Of a stretch of 64,000 nt of DNA, positions 1 through 9,383 are shown one piece after another (position 1 is the first letter of the stretch; the number at the start of each line of letters is the position of its first letter). The notes beneath the pieces are model-generated. The model was not told where the DNA came from. It worked only from the letters and a program-made list of their open reading frames with translations, and did not search any database. A program made the position numbers and the translations under genes. Source of the DNA: Mesorhizobium sp. B2-1-1 (GTDB lineage: Bacteria > Pseudomonadota > Alphaproteobacteria > Rhizobiales > Rhizobiaceae); assembly GCF_006442975.2 (NCBI RefSeq), contig NZ_CP083954.1:5153501-5217500 (forward strand). Reading direction: 5' to 3'.

Positions 1-91
1 GACCATGGAGGAGGCACATGAAAACGGCATGCTTGATATATTCCTGGCCTATTTCAGCGAGGCCTACGCCAAGGCCGGCAAGCAGAAATAG
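1..91 (+). CDS. C-terminal end of a gene entering from the left (possible T6SS component)
   Basis: An open frame with codons starting at position 2 runs to a TAG at 89-91 and encodes about 29 residues ending KAGKQK. The acidic/aromatic stretch LDIFLAYFSEAYAKAG suggests an alpha-helical C-terminus. Because tssL and tssM follow, a T6SS gene is likely here. The helix vaguely resembles the end of FHA-domain TagH proteins, but so little is visible that no family can be assigned. The protein identity is inference from context only. Confidence 0.45.
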   Translation, partial: TMEEAHENGMLDIFLAYFSEAYAKAGKQK

Positions 92-424
92 GAGGTCCCA
101 GGAAGGCACGGCCCCGGGAAACGTATGGCCAAAAAGCATATGGCCAAAAATGCATGGCACGGCAGTCGGCGAAGAAAAGTCTCGCTGACGCCCGGCGTCC
201 GGTTCCAATCGACGATTTCTGAGATTACGATCGCATAAGACAGTTCGCCAAGCGGGTAAGACTCATTGAGCTGAGGGTCTGCGGCAAATGTCATGTCACT
301 GCGTGATAGCATCTTCTAGCCATTGCCACGGCCGGCAGCGGCTGTTTTTCCTTTACCTGGCCGGAAACGGTTCTGCGCCCATCTCACCCCATCGCCGGCG
401 CCCCGCCTGCACGGACGATCTGCG
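92..424. other. Intergenic region upstream of tssL
   Basis: About 330 bases separate the left-edge gene from tssL. I see no convincing gene. A short direct repeat (TATGGCCAAAAA, once near 124-135 and again near 140-151) is the only obvious structure. The region presumably holds the tssL promoter, but I cannot point to a good sigma-70 box. A small reading frame on the minus strand here (64-312) has no ribosome binding site and an unlikely composition. Confidence 0.4.
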
Positions 425-1930
425 ATGAGTTCGAAGGACGACCCCTTCGGCCCGGCGGGCAAGACGGTCATTCGCGCAAATCCGCGGAGCAAGCAAAAAT
501 CGACGCTAATTCCCGAGCTGCCCGTCGCGGACAGAGGCCAGTCCTCTCCAATCAAGGATTCGACGGTGTTCGATCCAGGCGGCGGGCGGTCGCCAGGCTG
601 GGCATCCGGAACCGTGATTTATCAAGGTGGCCCCGGCGATGTTGGTGCGCCGACAGGCTCTGCTGGGACTGCGCCGAGGACAGGCATCGAGCAGGAAAGC
701 CTATTCAACGCCGGGAGCGGCATCAAATACGCCGCGGCAAACCCCATTCTCGCCGCGGCGGCACCTTTGCTGATGCTGCTCGGACAGTTCAGGCTCTTGC
801 CCGTTGAAAGACAGGCGGCGCCATTGGCGCAACATGTCACGGAGGCGATTGAGAAATTCGACCGGATAGTTGAGAAGTCAGGCGTTGCCGAAGAGGATGC
901 CCGGATTGCGAAATTCGCCCTCTGCGAAACCGCCGACGATCTCATCGGTAACCTGCCGTGGCCCAGGACTGACGCCTGGGCGCCACACGGGATGCTGCGG
1001 CAATTCTTTCACCTCGAGCCCACCGGCACCGGCTTCTACGAAGCGCTGAACAAGATCCTGGCCAGTCCCGAAAAACACTACGATCTGCTCGAACTGATGC
1101 ATGCCTGCCTGTCGCTGGGTTTCGAAGGCCAGTATCGAGGCGTGACGCGACAAGACAACAATCTCGAACGCGTTCGTCGCGACGTCTACGAGACGCTTCG
1201 CTATTTCAGGCCGCGTTCCGGTGGAGACATCTCGCCGCATTGGCAGGGCCTAGCGGCGACGATGGCGCAGTCCTCCGCCCGCCTGCCGCTTTGGGTCGTC
1301 GCGGCAGCGGCGACCGCGTTGCTGACAGCGGCGTTCTTCGCATTGCGGGTCTTCATCACCAATGAAGGCGAGGCGGTCGCGGGTGAATTGCTGGCGCTCG
1401 ACCCATCAACACCAGTCGTCATAGAACGCGCCAGCGTGGCGCCGTTGGCTGAGCCGGCGAAAGTCACCCCACCAGCGGCCACCGCGCAGATTGATCGTAT
1501 TCGTGCGGCATTGGCCAAGGATCTCGAAGGCGGCGGGCTGACCATCGGCACCAAGGGCGACTTCATCGTCGTGGAGATCAACAATCTCCTGCTGTTCCAG
1601 TCCGGCAGGGCCGAGGCGAGGCCGGAATTCCAGCCCATTGCCACCGACATCGCCGCGGCTCTGGAACACGAGCCTGGACCAATCCGGATCGTCGGCCACA
1701 CGGACAATGTGAAACCACGAAAGTCGAGCGCGTTCAAATCCAATTTCGACCTTTCCGTCGCCCGGGCGAAGGCAGTCGAAGTGTTGATGGCAGTGAAATT
1801 CAGCGATCCCTCGCGACTGACGGTCGAGGGTAAAGGCGAGGACGAGCCAATCGCCGACAATGCGACACTGGATGGCCGCGCCAAGAACCGCCGTGTCGAT
1901 GTGATGATCCCCCGGGAGGAAACACTGTGA
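425..1930 (+). CDS. tssL: T6SS inner-membrane protein TssL (IcmH/DotU) with C-terminal OmpA domain
   Basis: Predicted 501 residues. TssL is the bitopic inner-membrane protein that, with TssM and TssJ, forms the T6SS membrane complex. The start at 425 (MSSKDDPFGPAGKTVIRANP) is the typical opening of DotU-type TssL proteins, so the longer open frame back to 323 is not used. Residues about 110-260 form the cytoplasmic DotU domain, a single transmembrane helix lies at about 287-307, and a C-terminal OmpA-like peptidoglycan-binding domain carries the GHTDN motif near residue 425. The extended TssL with a peptidoglycan-binding tail is known in other T6SS and anchors the complex to the wall. tssM follows 22 bases downstream, so the two genes are almost certainly co-transcribed. 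Confidence 0.93.
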   Translation: MSSKDDPFGPAGKTVIRANPRSKQKSTLIPELPVADRGQSSPIKDSTVFDPGGGRSPGWASGTVIYQGGPGDVGAPTGSAGTAPRTGIEQESLFNAGSGIKYAAANPILAAAAPLLMLLGQFRLLPVERQAAPLAQHVTEAIEKFDRIVEKSGVAEEDARIAKFALCETADDLIGNLPWPRTDAWAPHGMLRQFFHLEPTGTGFYEALNKILASPEKHYDLLELMHACLSLGFEGQYRGVTRQDNNLERVRRDVYETLRYFRPRSGGDISPHWQGLAATMAQSSARLPLWVVAAAATALLTAAFFALRVFITNEGEAVAGELLALDPSTPVVIERASVAPLAEPAKVTPPAATAQIDRIRAALAKDLEGGGLTIGTKGDFIVVEINNLLLFQSGRAEARPEFQPIATDIAAALEHEPGPIRIVGHTDNVKPRKSSAFKSNFDLSVARAKAVEVLMAVKFSDPSRLTVEGKGEDEPIADNATLDGRAKNRRVDVMIPREETL

Positions 1931-1952
1931 GCACGGCCCGCTGGAACCACCC

Positions 1953-4900
1953 ATGACGCGTTGGCTGTTGCGGATATTCAGCGTGATCGCGCTGGCCGGC
2001 TTCGTCGCGGCAGTGTGGTTTGCCGGGCCATTGATCCGCTTCGCCGACATCCGGCCGCTCGGACCTGGGTGGCTGCGCGCGACGATCATTGGTGTGATCC
2101 TCGCGCTGCTGGCGCTTTTTTACGCGCTGCGTTTCTGGAAAGCGAGGAAGGCGCAAAAAGCGCTCGAAGCCGTCGTTGCGCACAATGCCGACCGCGATGA
2201 CGATTCTCGGGTGCTCGAAGCGCGGATGAATGAGGCCGTGGCGGCGCTCAAACGGTCGAGCGGCAAGCGCAACTTTCTCTATGAGATCCCCTGGTACGTT
2301 GTCATCGGCCCGCCGGGTGCCGGCAAGACGACGGCTCTGGTCAATTCAGGCCTGAATTTTCCGCTTGCCGGTTCGGGGGACGCCCAACCGGTGGCCGGTG
2401 TTGGCGGAACACGTGCCTGCGACTGGTGGTTTACCGATCAGGCCGTGCTGATCGACACCGCAGGTCGTTATACGACGCAGGACTCCAATCCCGAGATTGA
2501 CAAGAAGAGCTGGCTCGCATTCCTGTCACTGCTCAAGAGGTACCGCACCAGACAACCGATAAACGGCGTCATCCTGGCCATCAGCCTTGCCGATGTGATG
2601 AGCTTCGATGATCAGCAGCTTGATGCCCACATCGTCGAGATACGCAGCCGCCTGAGAGAAATTCACGAGACGCTGAAGATCCAGTTTCCCGTCTATCTGC
2701 TTTTCACCAAGGCCGATCTGGTTTCAGGGTTCACGGATTATTTCGGCGGTTTCGACGAGGCGCGCAGACGCAAGGTATGGGGCACGACATTCCAGACGGC
2801 GGAGCGCGATAGGAACATGGCCGCCGCGGCTCCTGCCGAACTCGATGGGCTGGCGGAACGACTCGCGGACGAGATGGCCGACCGCCTCCAGGAAGAGGCT
2901 GATCCGGTCACGCGCATCTCCATCTTCGGCTTTCCGGCTCAGTTCGGCGCGCTGAGGGGGCGCATAACCAGTTTTGTCGCCGGTCTATTCGACCCGTCCC
3001 GCAGCCAGGTGAACGCCAGCCTGCGTGGACTCTATTTTTCGTCAGGCACGCAAGAGGGAACGCCCATCGATCAGGTGCTGGGCGCAATCGGCCGCAATTT
3101 CGGGGGCAATTCCCGCCCGCATCTTTCCGGAACCGGCAAAAGCTTCTTTTTGCATGATCTGCTGACGGACGTCATTTTTGCCGAATCGGGATGGGTTTCG
3201 TATGACAAATCAGCTGCGAGGCGGGCGGCGGTGGCCAGATTTGGCGGCCTCGGTACGATAGCGCTGATCGCTGCTGCCGCACTCGGTACGCTCGCTCTGA
3301 GCTTCGCGGCCAACCGCTCGCTGATCGCGTCCGCAACGGTTGCTATGGGCCAGTATCGCGCGACGGCGGAAACGCTGCTCAAGGCGGCCACGGTTACCGA
3401 TGTGGACCTTGAAAACGTCATCGGCCCGCTCGACCAGTTGCGCGACCTGCCGGCCGGGTTCGAAGCCGCTGAGCTAGCGACACCGATCGGGGAGACGTTC
3501 GGCCTCAGTCAGCGGGAAAGACTTCTTTCCGCGTCCCGGACCGCTTATCGGAAAGGCCTGGAACGCATGTTGCGCTCGCGCCTGCTGATCCAGGCCGAGC
3601 GAACGATCCAAGCCAAGATGGGCGATCCCGCCGCACTCTACGAGCCGTTGAAAATCTACCTCATGCTTGGTGGCAAGGCGCCGAAGGTCGATGACGCGCT
3701 GATCGTTTCCTGGATGAAGCAAGATTGGGAACAGAACCGATACCCGGGCGAAAACAACCGCGAGGGACGAGCGCACCTCGAAAAGCACCTGCGCGCCATG
3801 CTCGCCTTGGACGACGCCTACGACCCCGTTTTCGAACTGAACCAGCCACTTGTTGAAGCCGCACAACGCTCTCTCGAACGCATGAGCCTTGCCGATCGAG
3901 CGACCGCTTTGATCAAGTCGGCGATCTACGCGGCGGCGCTGGATGACTTCTCCGTTTCCCAGCAAGGTGGTCCCGAAGCCCAACTGCTGTTCGAACGTAT
4001 CGATGGCAGCGAGCTGGCGGACCTTCGTGTTCCCGGTCTCTACACCAGTTCCGGCTTCAACAGGTTCTACCTTGCCCAACTCTCGCGCATTGCGCAGATG
4101 CTCGTCGACGAGCAGTGGGTTCTCGGTGGTGGCGGAGAGCAAGGCGACATCGATCAGCAATTGCTCAGGCTCGGCCCCGAACTTCTCGATCGCTACGGCA
4201 AGGCGTTCGCCGTCGCGTGGAACAGCGTTCTCGACCAGTTGAAATTCAAGGCGATGCTGACAGACAAGCCGCACTACACCGCGCTTTCAGCCGCTGCCTC
4301 CCCCAATTCGCCGATAGAGCGGCTGTTTTCGGCGATCGCCAACGAGACGGCGCTGACACGGGACCCAGGTGACGGTCCTGGCGCCGAGACAGAATCCGCG
4401 GCTCAAAACCAGCAACGCAGCGCCGCAGAATTAGCCAAGGGCTTAGCCCGTATCGGCATACACATAGCCAACGGCAAATCGCAAATCCGCGCCGGCGCAC
4501 AGCCCGCTGACGTACAGAACTTGAATCTGGGCGCGAACATTGAAGCGCGATTCAAATCATTCCAGGTCCTGGTGAACGGGCCCACCGGACATCGCCCGAT
4601 CGACGCACTAACCCAGAACTTCAGCGACATCTATCAAAGCCTGCGACTGGCCACCGAAGTTCCTTCGCAGGTGGAGCGGCTCAACGGTAATCTGCAGCTA
4701 CAGATTGCCACCCTTCGCGCCAATGTCTCGCGTCTGCCCAAGCAACTCGGCCGGATGGTCAACACGACGGCAGATGAGTTCGAAGGTAACGTCGCCGAAA
4801 CCTCGGTGACAAACTTGAACCAGATACTCGACCAGACGGTCACAGCCCCCTGCGAGGCAGCGATCAACGGCCGTTACCCCTTCGACGGGAGCAGCACCGA

Positions 4901-5507
4901 GGATGTCGCCATGGCCGATTTCGCGAAGCTGTTCGCCCCAGGCGGACTGATGGACCGGTTCTTTGCACAAAATCTGGCCTCGCTGATCGACATGACCGGC
5001 CAGGACTGGCGTTGGAAACAGGATACGCGCTTTGGACGCAACTTGTCGAAATCGACCTTGAAGGACTTCCAGTTGGCTGCGGAAATCCGCATTGCCTTTT
5101 TTCCATCGGGCGCTTCAGTACCCTCCGTCAGCGTCACCTTTACACCCTTCTCGCTGCATGGCGATGCCGACATGGCCGTACTTGATGTCGATGGCCAGAC
5201 CGTTCAGAGCAACCAGACCGGAAATGGGCCGAGCACGGTGACTTGGCCGACCGGTACGGCTAGCCCATCCGCGAGCCTCAGCCTGACACCAGAAATGCCA
5301 GGGCGCCAGTCCGCCATCACGTTCGAAGGGCCGTGGGCCTTGACGCGGCTTCTGAGCAAGGCGGCTATCACGGGCAACGAGGGCAGCATGCAGGCCCGCT
5401 TCGTGATCGGCGGGCGCGACGTCACCTACACGATCCAGACAGGGTCCGGCACCAACCCCTTCCTGCTCCCTGCCCTTTCCGGGTTCAGCTGTCCCAAGGC
5501 GTTCTGA
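1953..5507 (+). CDS. tssM: T6SS membrane-complex protein TssM (IcmF family)
   Basis: Predicted 1184 residues, the usual size for the IcmF family. It spans the inner membrane and the periplasm and is the core of the T6SS trans-envelope channel. Two N-terminal transmembrane segments (about 8-28 and 43-61) precede a cytoplasmic NTPase-like domain with Walker A GPPGAGKT at about 119-126 and a Walker B-like LIDTAGRY at about 166-173. A third transmembrane segment lies near 428-450 (TIALIAAAALGTLALSF), and the large periplasmic part follows with the C-terminal IcmF domain. An intact Walker A argues for an ATP-binding TssM, which is not the case in every T6SS. The downstream phosphatase and kinase genes are its usual regulators. 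Confidence 0.95.
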   Translation: MTRWLLRIFSVIALAGFVAAVWFAGPLIRFADIRPLGPGWLRATIIGVILALLALFYALRFWKARKAQKALEAVVAHNADRDDDSRVLEARMNEAVAALKRSSGKRNFLYEIPWYVVIGPPGAGKTTALVNSGLNFPLAGSGDAQPVAGVGGTRACDWWFTDQAVLIDTAGRYTTQDSNPEIDKKSWLAFLSLLKRYRTRQPINGVILAISLADVMSFDDQQLDAHIVEIRSRLREIHETLKIQFPVYLLFTKADLVSGFTDYFGGFDEARRRKVWGTTFQTAERDRNMAAAAPAELDGLAERLADEMADRLQEEADPVTRISIFGFPAQFGALRGRITSFVAGLFDPSRSQVNASLRGLYFSSGTQEGTPIDQVLGAIGRNFGGNSRPHLSGTGKSFFLHDLLTDVIFAESGWVSYDKSAARRAAVARFGGLGTIALIAAAALGTLALSFAANRSLIASATVAMGQYRATAETLLKAATVTDVDLENVIGPLDQLRDLPAGFEAAELATPIGETFGLSQRERLLSASRTAYRKGLERMLRSRLLIQAERTIQAKMGDPAALYEPLKIYLMLGGKAPKVDDALIVSWMKQDWEQNRYPGENNREGRAHLEKHLRAMLALDDAYDPVFELNQPLVEAAQRSLERMSLADRATALIKSAIYAAALDDFSVSQQGGPEAQLLFERIDGSELADLRVPGLYTSSGFNRFYLAQLSRIAQMLVDEQWVLGGGGEQGDIDQQLLRLGPELLDRYGKAFAVAWNSVLDQLKFKAMLTDKPHYTALSAAASPNSPIERLFSAIANETALTRDPGDGPGAETESAAQNQQRSAAELAKGLARIGIHIANGKSQIRAGAQPADVQNLNLGANIEARFKSFQVLVNGPTGHRPIDALTQNFSDIYQSLRLATEVPSQVERLNGNLQLQIATLRANVSRLPKQLGRMVNTTADEFEGNVAETSVTNLNQILDQTVTAPCEAAINGRYPFDGSSTEDVAMADFAKLFAPGGLMDRFFAQNLASLIDMTGQDWRWKQDTRFGRNLSKSTLKDFQLAAEIRIAFFPSGASVPSVSVTFTPFSLHGDADMAVLDVDGQTVQSNQTGNGPSTVTWPTGTASPSASLSLTPEMPGRQSAITFEGPWALTRLLSKAAITGNEGSMQARFVIGGRDVTYTIQTGSGTNPFLLPALSGFSCPKAF

Positions 5508-5665
5508 GATTGAGATGATCCTGGGCAGTAAGCCGCAGAAGCGCAAAACCAGGCACACACATATTTTAGTTTTCGATACTCTAATGTTTGAGCCTGTGGC
5601 AAAGTGGCACGAACGCGCCCGAAGGTGCGCCGCGGAGGACGCTGGGTGAAGCGTTTGGTGGCAAA

Positions 5666-6445
5666 TTGAACAATGTCGCCCTTCCCATTGAAAGCTTCGG
5701 CGTGAGCCACAGAGGCTGTGTGCGGGAGCTCAATGAAGACAACTACCTGGTCGAGCCCCAGGCTGGCCTGTGGTTGGTCGCCGACGGGATGGGTGGTCAC
5801 GACGCCGGAGAAGTCGCTTCAGCCAGTATCGTCAATCATCTGGCAACGATCGGGATTGCCAGCTCCGCACCGGATCTTCGGGCGCGCTTCGAAGACAGGC
5901 TGAGCAGGGCTAATGCCGAGATCCGCCGCATCTCCCAGTCTCGCGGGATAACAATCGGCTCAACTTTTGCCGCCCTGCTTGCCATAGACGGGCGGTTCGC
6001 CTGCCTCTGGGCTGGTGACAGCCGCGTGTATCTGATCCGCGAGGCCTCGATCTCGCAAATATCGAAGGACCATACCGAGGTTCAGGAACTCATCGATAAA
6101 GGCATGCTCACCGAAGCCGAAGCGCTCACCTGGCCGCGCCGCAATGTCATTACGCAGGCAGTCGGCGTCAGCGACGAGATTGTCATCGATTTCCAGCAAG
6201 GTGAAATCCTGCCGGGGGACATCTTTGTGCTGAGCACCGATGGCCTGACGGCGCATGTCACCGATGCTGAGATCAAGGCTGCGACAGTGTCCGCGACACC
6301 TCAGTCGGCGTGTGAAAACCTGCTGGAAACGGTTCTGGCGCGTGGCGGAACAGACAATGTGACCATCGTGCTTGTCAGGGTCGCGGGCGGATACGACAGC
6401 CAGTCGCCCCATCCAGCTGCGTACAAAGCGCGGGGGCGGGGCTGA
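5666..6445 (+). CDS. pppA: PP2C-family Ser/Thr phosphatase PppA of the T6SS switch
   Basis: Predicted 259 residues from the TTG at 5666, which has GGTGG five bases upstream and gives the standard N-terminus (SHRGCVRELNEDNYL). The longer open frame to a TTG at 5588 has no ribosome binding site. The metal-binding signature DGMGGHDAGE lies near residues 40-49, and GGTDNVTIVLV near 227, both characteristic of PP2C phosphatases. In T6SS loci PppA dephosphorylates the targets of the kinase PpkA, turning secretion off. The stop codon overlaps the kinase ATG by one base (TGATG), so the two are translationally coupled. Confidence 0.9.
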   Translation: MNNVALPIESFGVSHRGCVRELNEDNYLVEPQAGLWLVADGMGGHDAGEVASASIVNHLATIGIASSAPDLRARFEDRLSRANAEIRRISQSRGITIGSTFAALLAIDGRFACLWAGDSRVYLIREASISQISKDHTEVQELIDKGMLTEAEALTWPRRNVITQAVGVSDEIVIDFQQGEILPGDIFVLSTDGLTAHVTDAEIKAATVSATPQSACENLLETVLARGGTDNVTIVLVRVAGGYDSQSPHPAAYKARGRG

Positions 6446-8871
6446 TGAGCGCCGACGACAAGACGCGGATATCGCCAGGCGCGGCCAACACTGCCGTGGG
6501 CACGCAACTGAGCGGTATCTACGAACTTGACGAGCGGATCGCATTCGGGGGCATGGGCGAAGTCTACCGGGGCCACAACATCCAGACCGGCGACCACGTC
6601 GCGATCAAGATCGTTTTGCCGGAATTCGCGCGCGACCAAACGATCTTGTCCCTGTTTCGCAAAGAGGCAACTATCCTGAACCACCTGTCGCATGACGCGG
6701 TCGTGCGTTATCACGTCTTCACGATCGATCCGGGGATCGGTCGTCCCTACCTCGCCATGGAATTCGTCGATGGAGCGTCGTTGTTCGACATCATGCGACG
6801 TGGGGCGATGCCGACGGGAGAGGTACGAAAGCTGTGCCATCGCCTCGCCTCCGGTCTAAGCGCCGTGCACCAGGCCGGAGCAATACACCGCGACCTCTCG
6901 CCGGATAACATTATTCTGCCGGGGGACCGGGTTGACCGTGCGAAGATCATCGATTTCGGCATCGCACGCTCGGCGACGGTGGGCGGAGAGACCCTGATAG
7001 GCGGAAGGTTCGCGGGAAAGTACAACTATGTTTCGCCCGAACAACTCGGGCTCTACAGCGGCGACGTCAGAGAGCAGTCCGACATCTACAGCCTTGGGCT
7101 GGTATTGGTCGCCGCCTTGCGCGGCAAGCCGATCGATATGAGCGGCTCGCAGTTCGAAGTCATCGAAAAGCGCCGAACCGTGCCTAATCTCTCCGATATC
7201 GATGACGATTTTCGCGGCATTGTCGAAGCCATGCTTCAACCGGATCCGCGAGACCGGCCCGTCAGCATGGCCGAAATCGCCAGGATGACGCGTGATGAAA
7301 ACGAGGAGACAATCCCGCCGACTTCCCTCACACCCCGCGTTAGGCCGGGTTTGCCGCCGATAGGGCAAGCCGCGGCTCCAGCCAGCAAGAATGAGGTCGA
7401 GCGGCACGACGAGGCAGCCGCGACGGGTTCAGGTGGGCCGCGCTTCGTCCAGCATGTGCGGCCCGCGCATTTGTCTGGACCGCCGCGTCCGGGCCCCGTC
7501 GGCGCTGCACGTACCGCCACAGCCGAGGCGCCTGGCAAATCCACAAGGACCCGAACGATCGCGCTCTGTGCCTTGGCGGCGCTAGCCGTGGCCTCTGGAG
7601 GCGGCCTTTATCTGGGCGGCGTCATGACGCCTGCGACGCCGCCTGTCGGCAAGACGTCGCTTTCCGCGGCAGAGCCAGCAAAGCCCGCGCCCCAAACGTC
7701 ACAGCCCGCCGCTACGCAGAATGCGGCGAACGCGCCCGAGCCGCCACATGTTGTTCCGCCGGCGCAGCCGAAAACGCAGGCCGGCACACCGCCGGCCGAG
7801 GGCAAGCCAGATGCTGTGGCAGCTCAAAGACTGCCGTCGGCCAAGCCTGTCGACATACCTCTACGAACCGAGGCGCCGCCGAAGCCAATCCCGACGAACG
7901 CGCCGCCGCCAGGAAGAGCATCGCCGGCAATCCAGCCTGACATGACGGCCAGCGATAGGCAAAAGCCGACTTCCCCCGATACGACCGCTCCAACCCCGCC
8001 AGAAGCCGAAACGATCCCAACTCCGCTGCCGGCTGAGACAGAGGTTGTCGAGATCAAAAAGCCCGAACCACAGGCCAGCCCGCCGGCCGCCCCAATCCCG
8101 GAACTGAAATCGAATGCAGGTCCAGCGGTGGATGCCAACGGCAACAGCCAGATTTCTGCATTGCCGACAGGCAAGCAGCCGAACCAACGCGTTGTAGCGT
8201 TGAACGTGCCCAAACCAGCGATCCCCCCGGCGGTCGACGATATCGCTCAACGCGTCGCCTGGGTTCGCGCCTTCGGCGGCGGCGACTGTTTCTATGCCGC
8301 CGTCACATCTGCTACCGACAAGGCCGCCGCAATCGAAGGATTTGGCACGGCCGTCCAGCCATTCGAACGCATGCTCGGCGATTTCCAGGCAAAATTCCAT
8401 GTCGAGCCAGACATCAGCGTCCGCCTCATTGAGCCAAGCCAATGCGAGGTAACCAATTTTCTGCGCTTTCTGGGACAGACCGCGGCCGACCAGCCGCAGC
8501 TTGTTCTCGACCGAACATCTGTGCCGAACGGTACGCCGATTAGCGGTACATTGGTAACGCGCAGAGGGCTCATCTCCAGCGTTCTGCTGATCGACCACAA
8601 AGGCATGGTGTTCAATCTCGACGACCGCATCGTCACGGGGTCGGACAAGGCGACCTTCAGGATCCCGATTGGTCTCGGCACGGCCGATAAGGCTGCTGGA
8701 AAGTCCGTGCCGCAGATAATACTGGTGATCACGGGCCCTCGCGACATTCAGTCGGCTGCCTTCTCCGATCCCACGCCAGCTTCGGCGCTGTTGCCCAAAA
8801 TCATCGAGGAAGTCGAGACCGACGGATCTCGGTTCTCAGCCACTGCCAAGTATTTCCGGCTCGGCGGATAG
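6445..8871 (+). CDS. ppkA: Membrane Ser/Thr protein kinase PpkA (T6SS-associated)
   Basis: Predicted 808 residues. The N-terminal kinase domain (about 25-285) has a glycine-rich loop (GGMGEVYRG), the VAIKIV lysine, catalytic-loop HRDLSPDN near 149 and IDFG near 171. A Pro-rich linker leads to one transmembrane helix at about 370-392, then a long Pro/Ala/Lys-rich periplasmic spacer (to about 590) and a globular C-terminal domain (about 600-808) with a Cys pair that could form a disulfide. Family knowledge: PpkA senses envelope perturbation and phosphorylates the FHA protein Fha/TagH to trigger T6SS firing. Here the C-terminal domain is the presumed sensor. No vWA domain, as found in Pseudomonas PpkA, is visible. 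Confidence 0.9.
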   Translation: MSADDKTRISPGAANTAVGTQLSGIYELDERIAFGGMGEVYRGHNIQTGDHVAIKIVLPEFARDQTILSLFRKEATILNHLSHDAVVRYHVFTIDPGIGRPYLAMEFVDGASLFDIMRRGAMPTGEVRKLCHRLASGLSAVHQAGAIHRDLSPDNIILPGDRVDRAKIIDFGIARSATVGGETLIGGRFAGKYNYVSPEQLGLYSGDVREQSDIYSLGLVLVAALRGKPIDMSGSQFEVIEKRRTVPNLSDIDDDFRGIVEAMLQPDPRDRPVSMAEIARMTRDENEETIPPTSLTPRVRPGLPPIGQAAAPASKNEVERHDEAAATGSGGPRFVQHVRPAHLSGPPRPGPVGAARTATAEAPGKSTRTRTIALCALAALAVASGGGLYLGGVMTPATPPVGKTSLSAAEPAKPAPQTSQPAATQNAANAPEPPHVVPPAQPKTQAGTPPAEGKPDAVAAQRLPSAKPVDIPLRTEAPPKPIPTNAPPPGRASPAIQPDMTASDRQKPTSPDTTAPTPPEAETIPTPLPAETEVVEIKKPEPQASPPAAPIPELKSNAGPAVDANGNSQISALPTGKQPNQRVVALNVPKPAIPPAVDDIAQRVAWVRAFGGGDCFYAAVTSATDKAAAIEGFGTAVQPFERMLGDFQAKFHVEPDISVRLIEPSQCEVTNFLRFLGQTAADQPQLVLDRTSVPNGTPISGTLVTRRGLISSVLLIDHKGMVFNLDDRIVTGSDKATFRIPIGLGTADKAAGKSVPQIILVITGPRDIQSAAFSDPTPASALLPKIIEEVETDGSRFSATAKYFRLGG

Positions 8872-8975
8872 CGTGGGCCTAGCATGGAACGCCGCCGCTG
8901 GTGTTTGACCGCTTGGTCTGCCCTGCCCGAAAAGCAGCAGGTCCGGTTCCAGCCCTATCTGCCCCGAGGGCGCGC

Positions 8976-9383
8976 ATGAAACTCGCGATCATTTTGGGCG
9001 CTCCCCTCGCCCTGCTGTTGTCCAGCCAAGCGCGAGCCGAGTTCACGGTCTGCAATCAGACACTCGATGTCGTCAATCTCGCCGTCGGCCAGAAGGTCGA
9101 CAATGCGGACCAGACCGATGGATGGTGGACCATCGGCGCAAACCAATGCGTGAACGTTATCCGGGAGGAACTGACCAACCGCTACGTCTACATCTATGCA
9201 ACTGACGTGTTTGGTCATGCCATCCTCGCCGGATTGACCGAAATGTGCATCGAACGGCGACGTTTCTCGATCCGCGGCAGTGACGAATGCTGGCAGCGCG
9301 GCCACATCACCGCCCGGTTTCTGGAAGTCGACACCCTCGAACAGGTGCGGTGGACCTTCTTCCTGACCGCAAGCAATCCGTGA
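8976..9383 (+). CDS. Secreted DUF1036-family protein
   Basis: Predicted 135 residues from the ATG at 8976, preceded by GAGGG. A clear Sec signal (MKLAIILGAPLALLLSSQARA) leads into a short mature protein beginning EFTVCNQT and containing four cysteines and the WWTIGANQCVNV segment. This pattern (C-N-T near the N-terminus, GWW, C) is that of DUF1036, a small periplasmic or surface family of unknown function that is common in alphaproteobacteria. Its position between ppkA and the cell-wall hydrolase gene, with its TGA overlapping the next start (GTGA), suggests a role in the T6SS envelope machinery. That role is inference. Confidence 0.75.
   Translation: MKLAIILGAPLALLLSSQARAEFTVCNQTLDVVNLAVGQKVDNADQTDGWWTIGANQCVNVIREELTNRYVYIYATDVFGHAILAGLTEMCIERRRFSIRGSDECWQRGHITARFLEVDTLEQVRWTFFLTASNP

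Noticed and set aside
64..312. A small minus-strand frame upstream of tssL
   Set aside because: No ribosome binding site, odd Cys/Pro-rich composition, and it overlaps the end of the left-edge gene.
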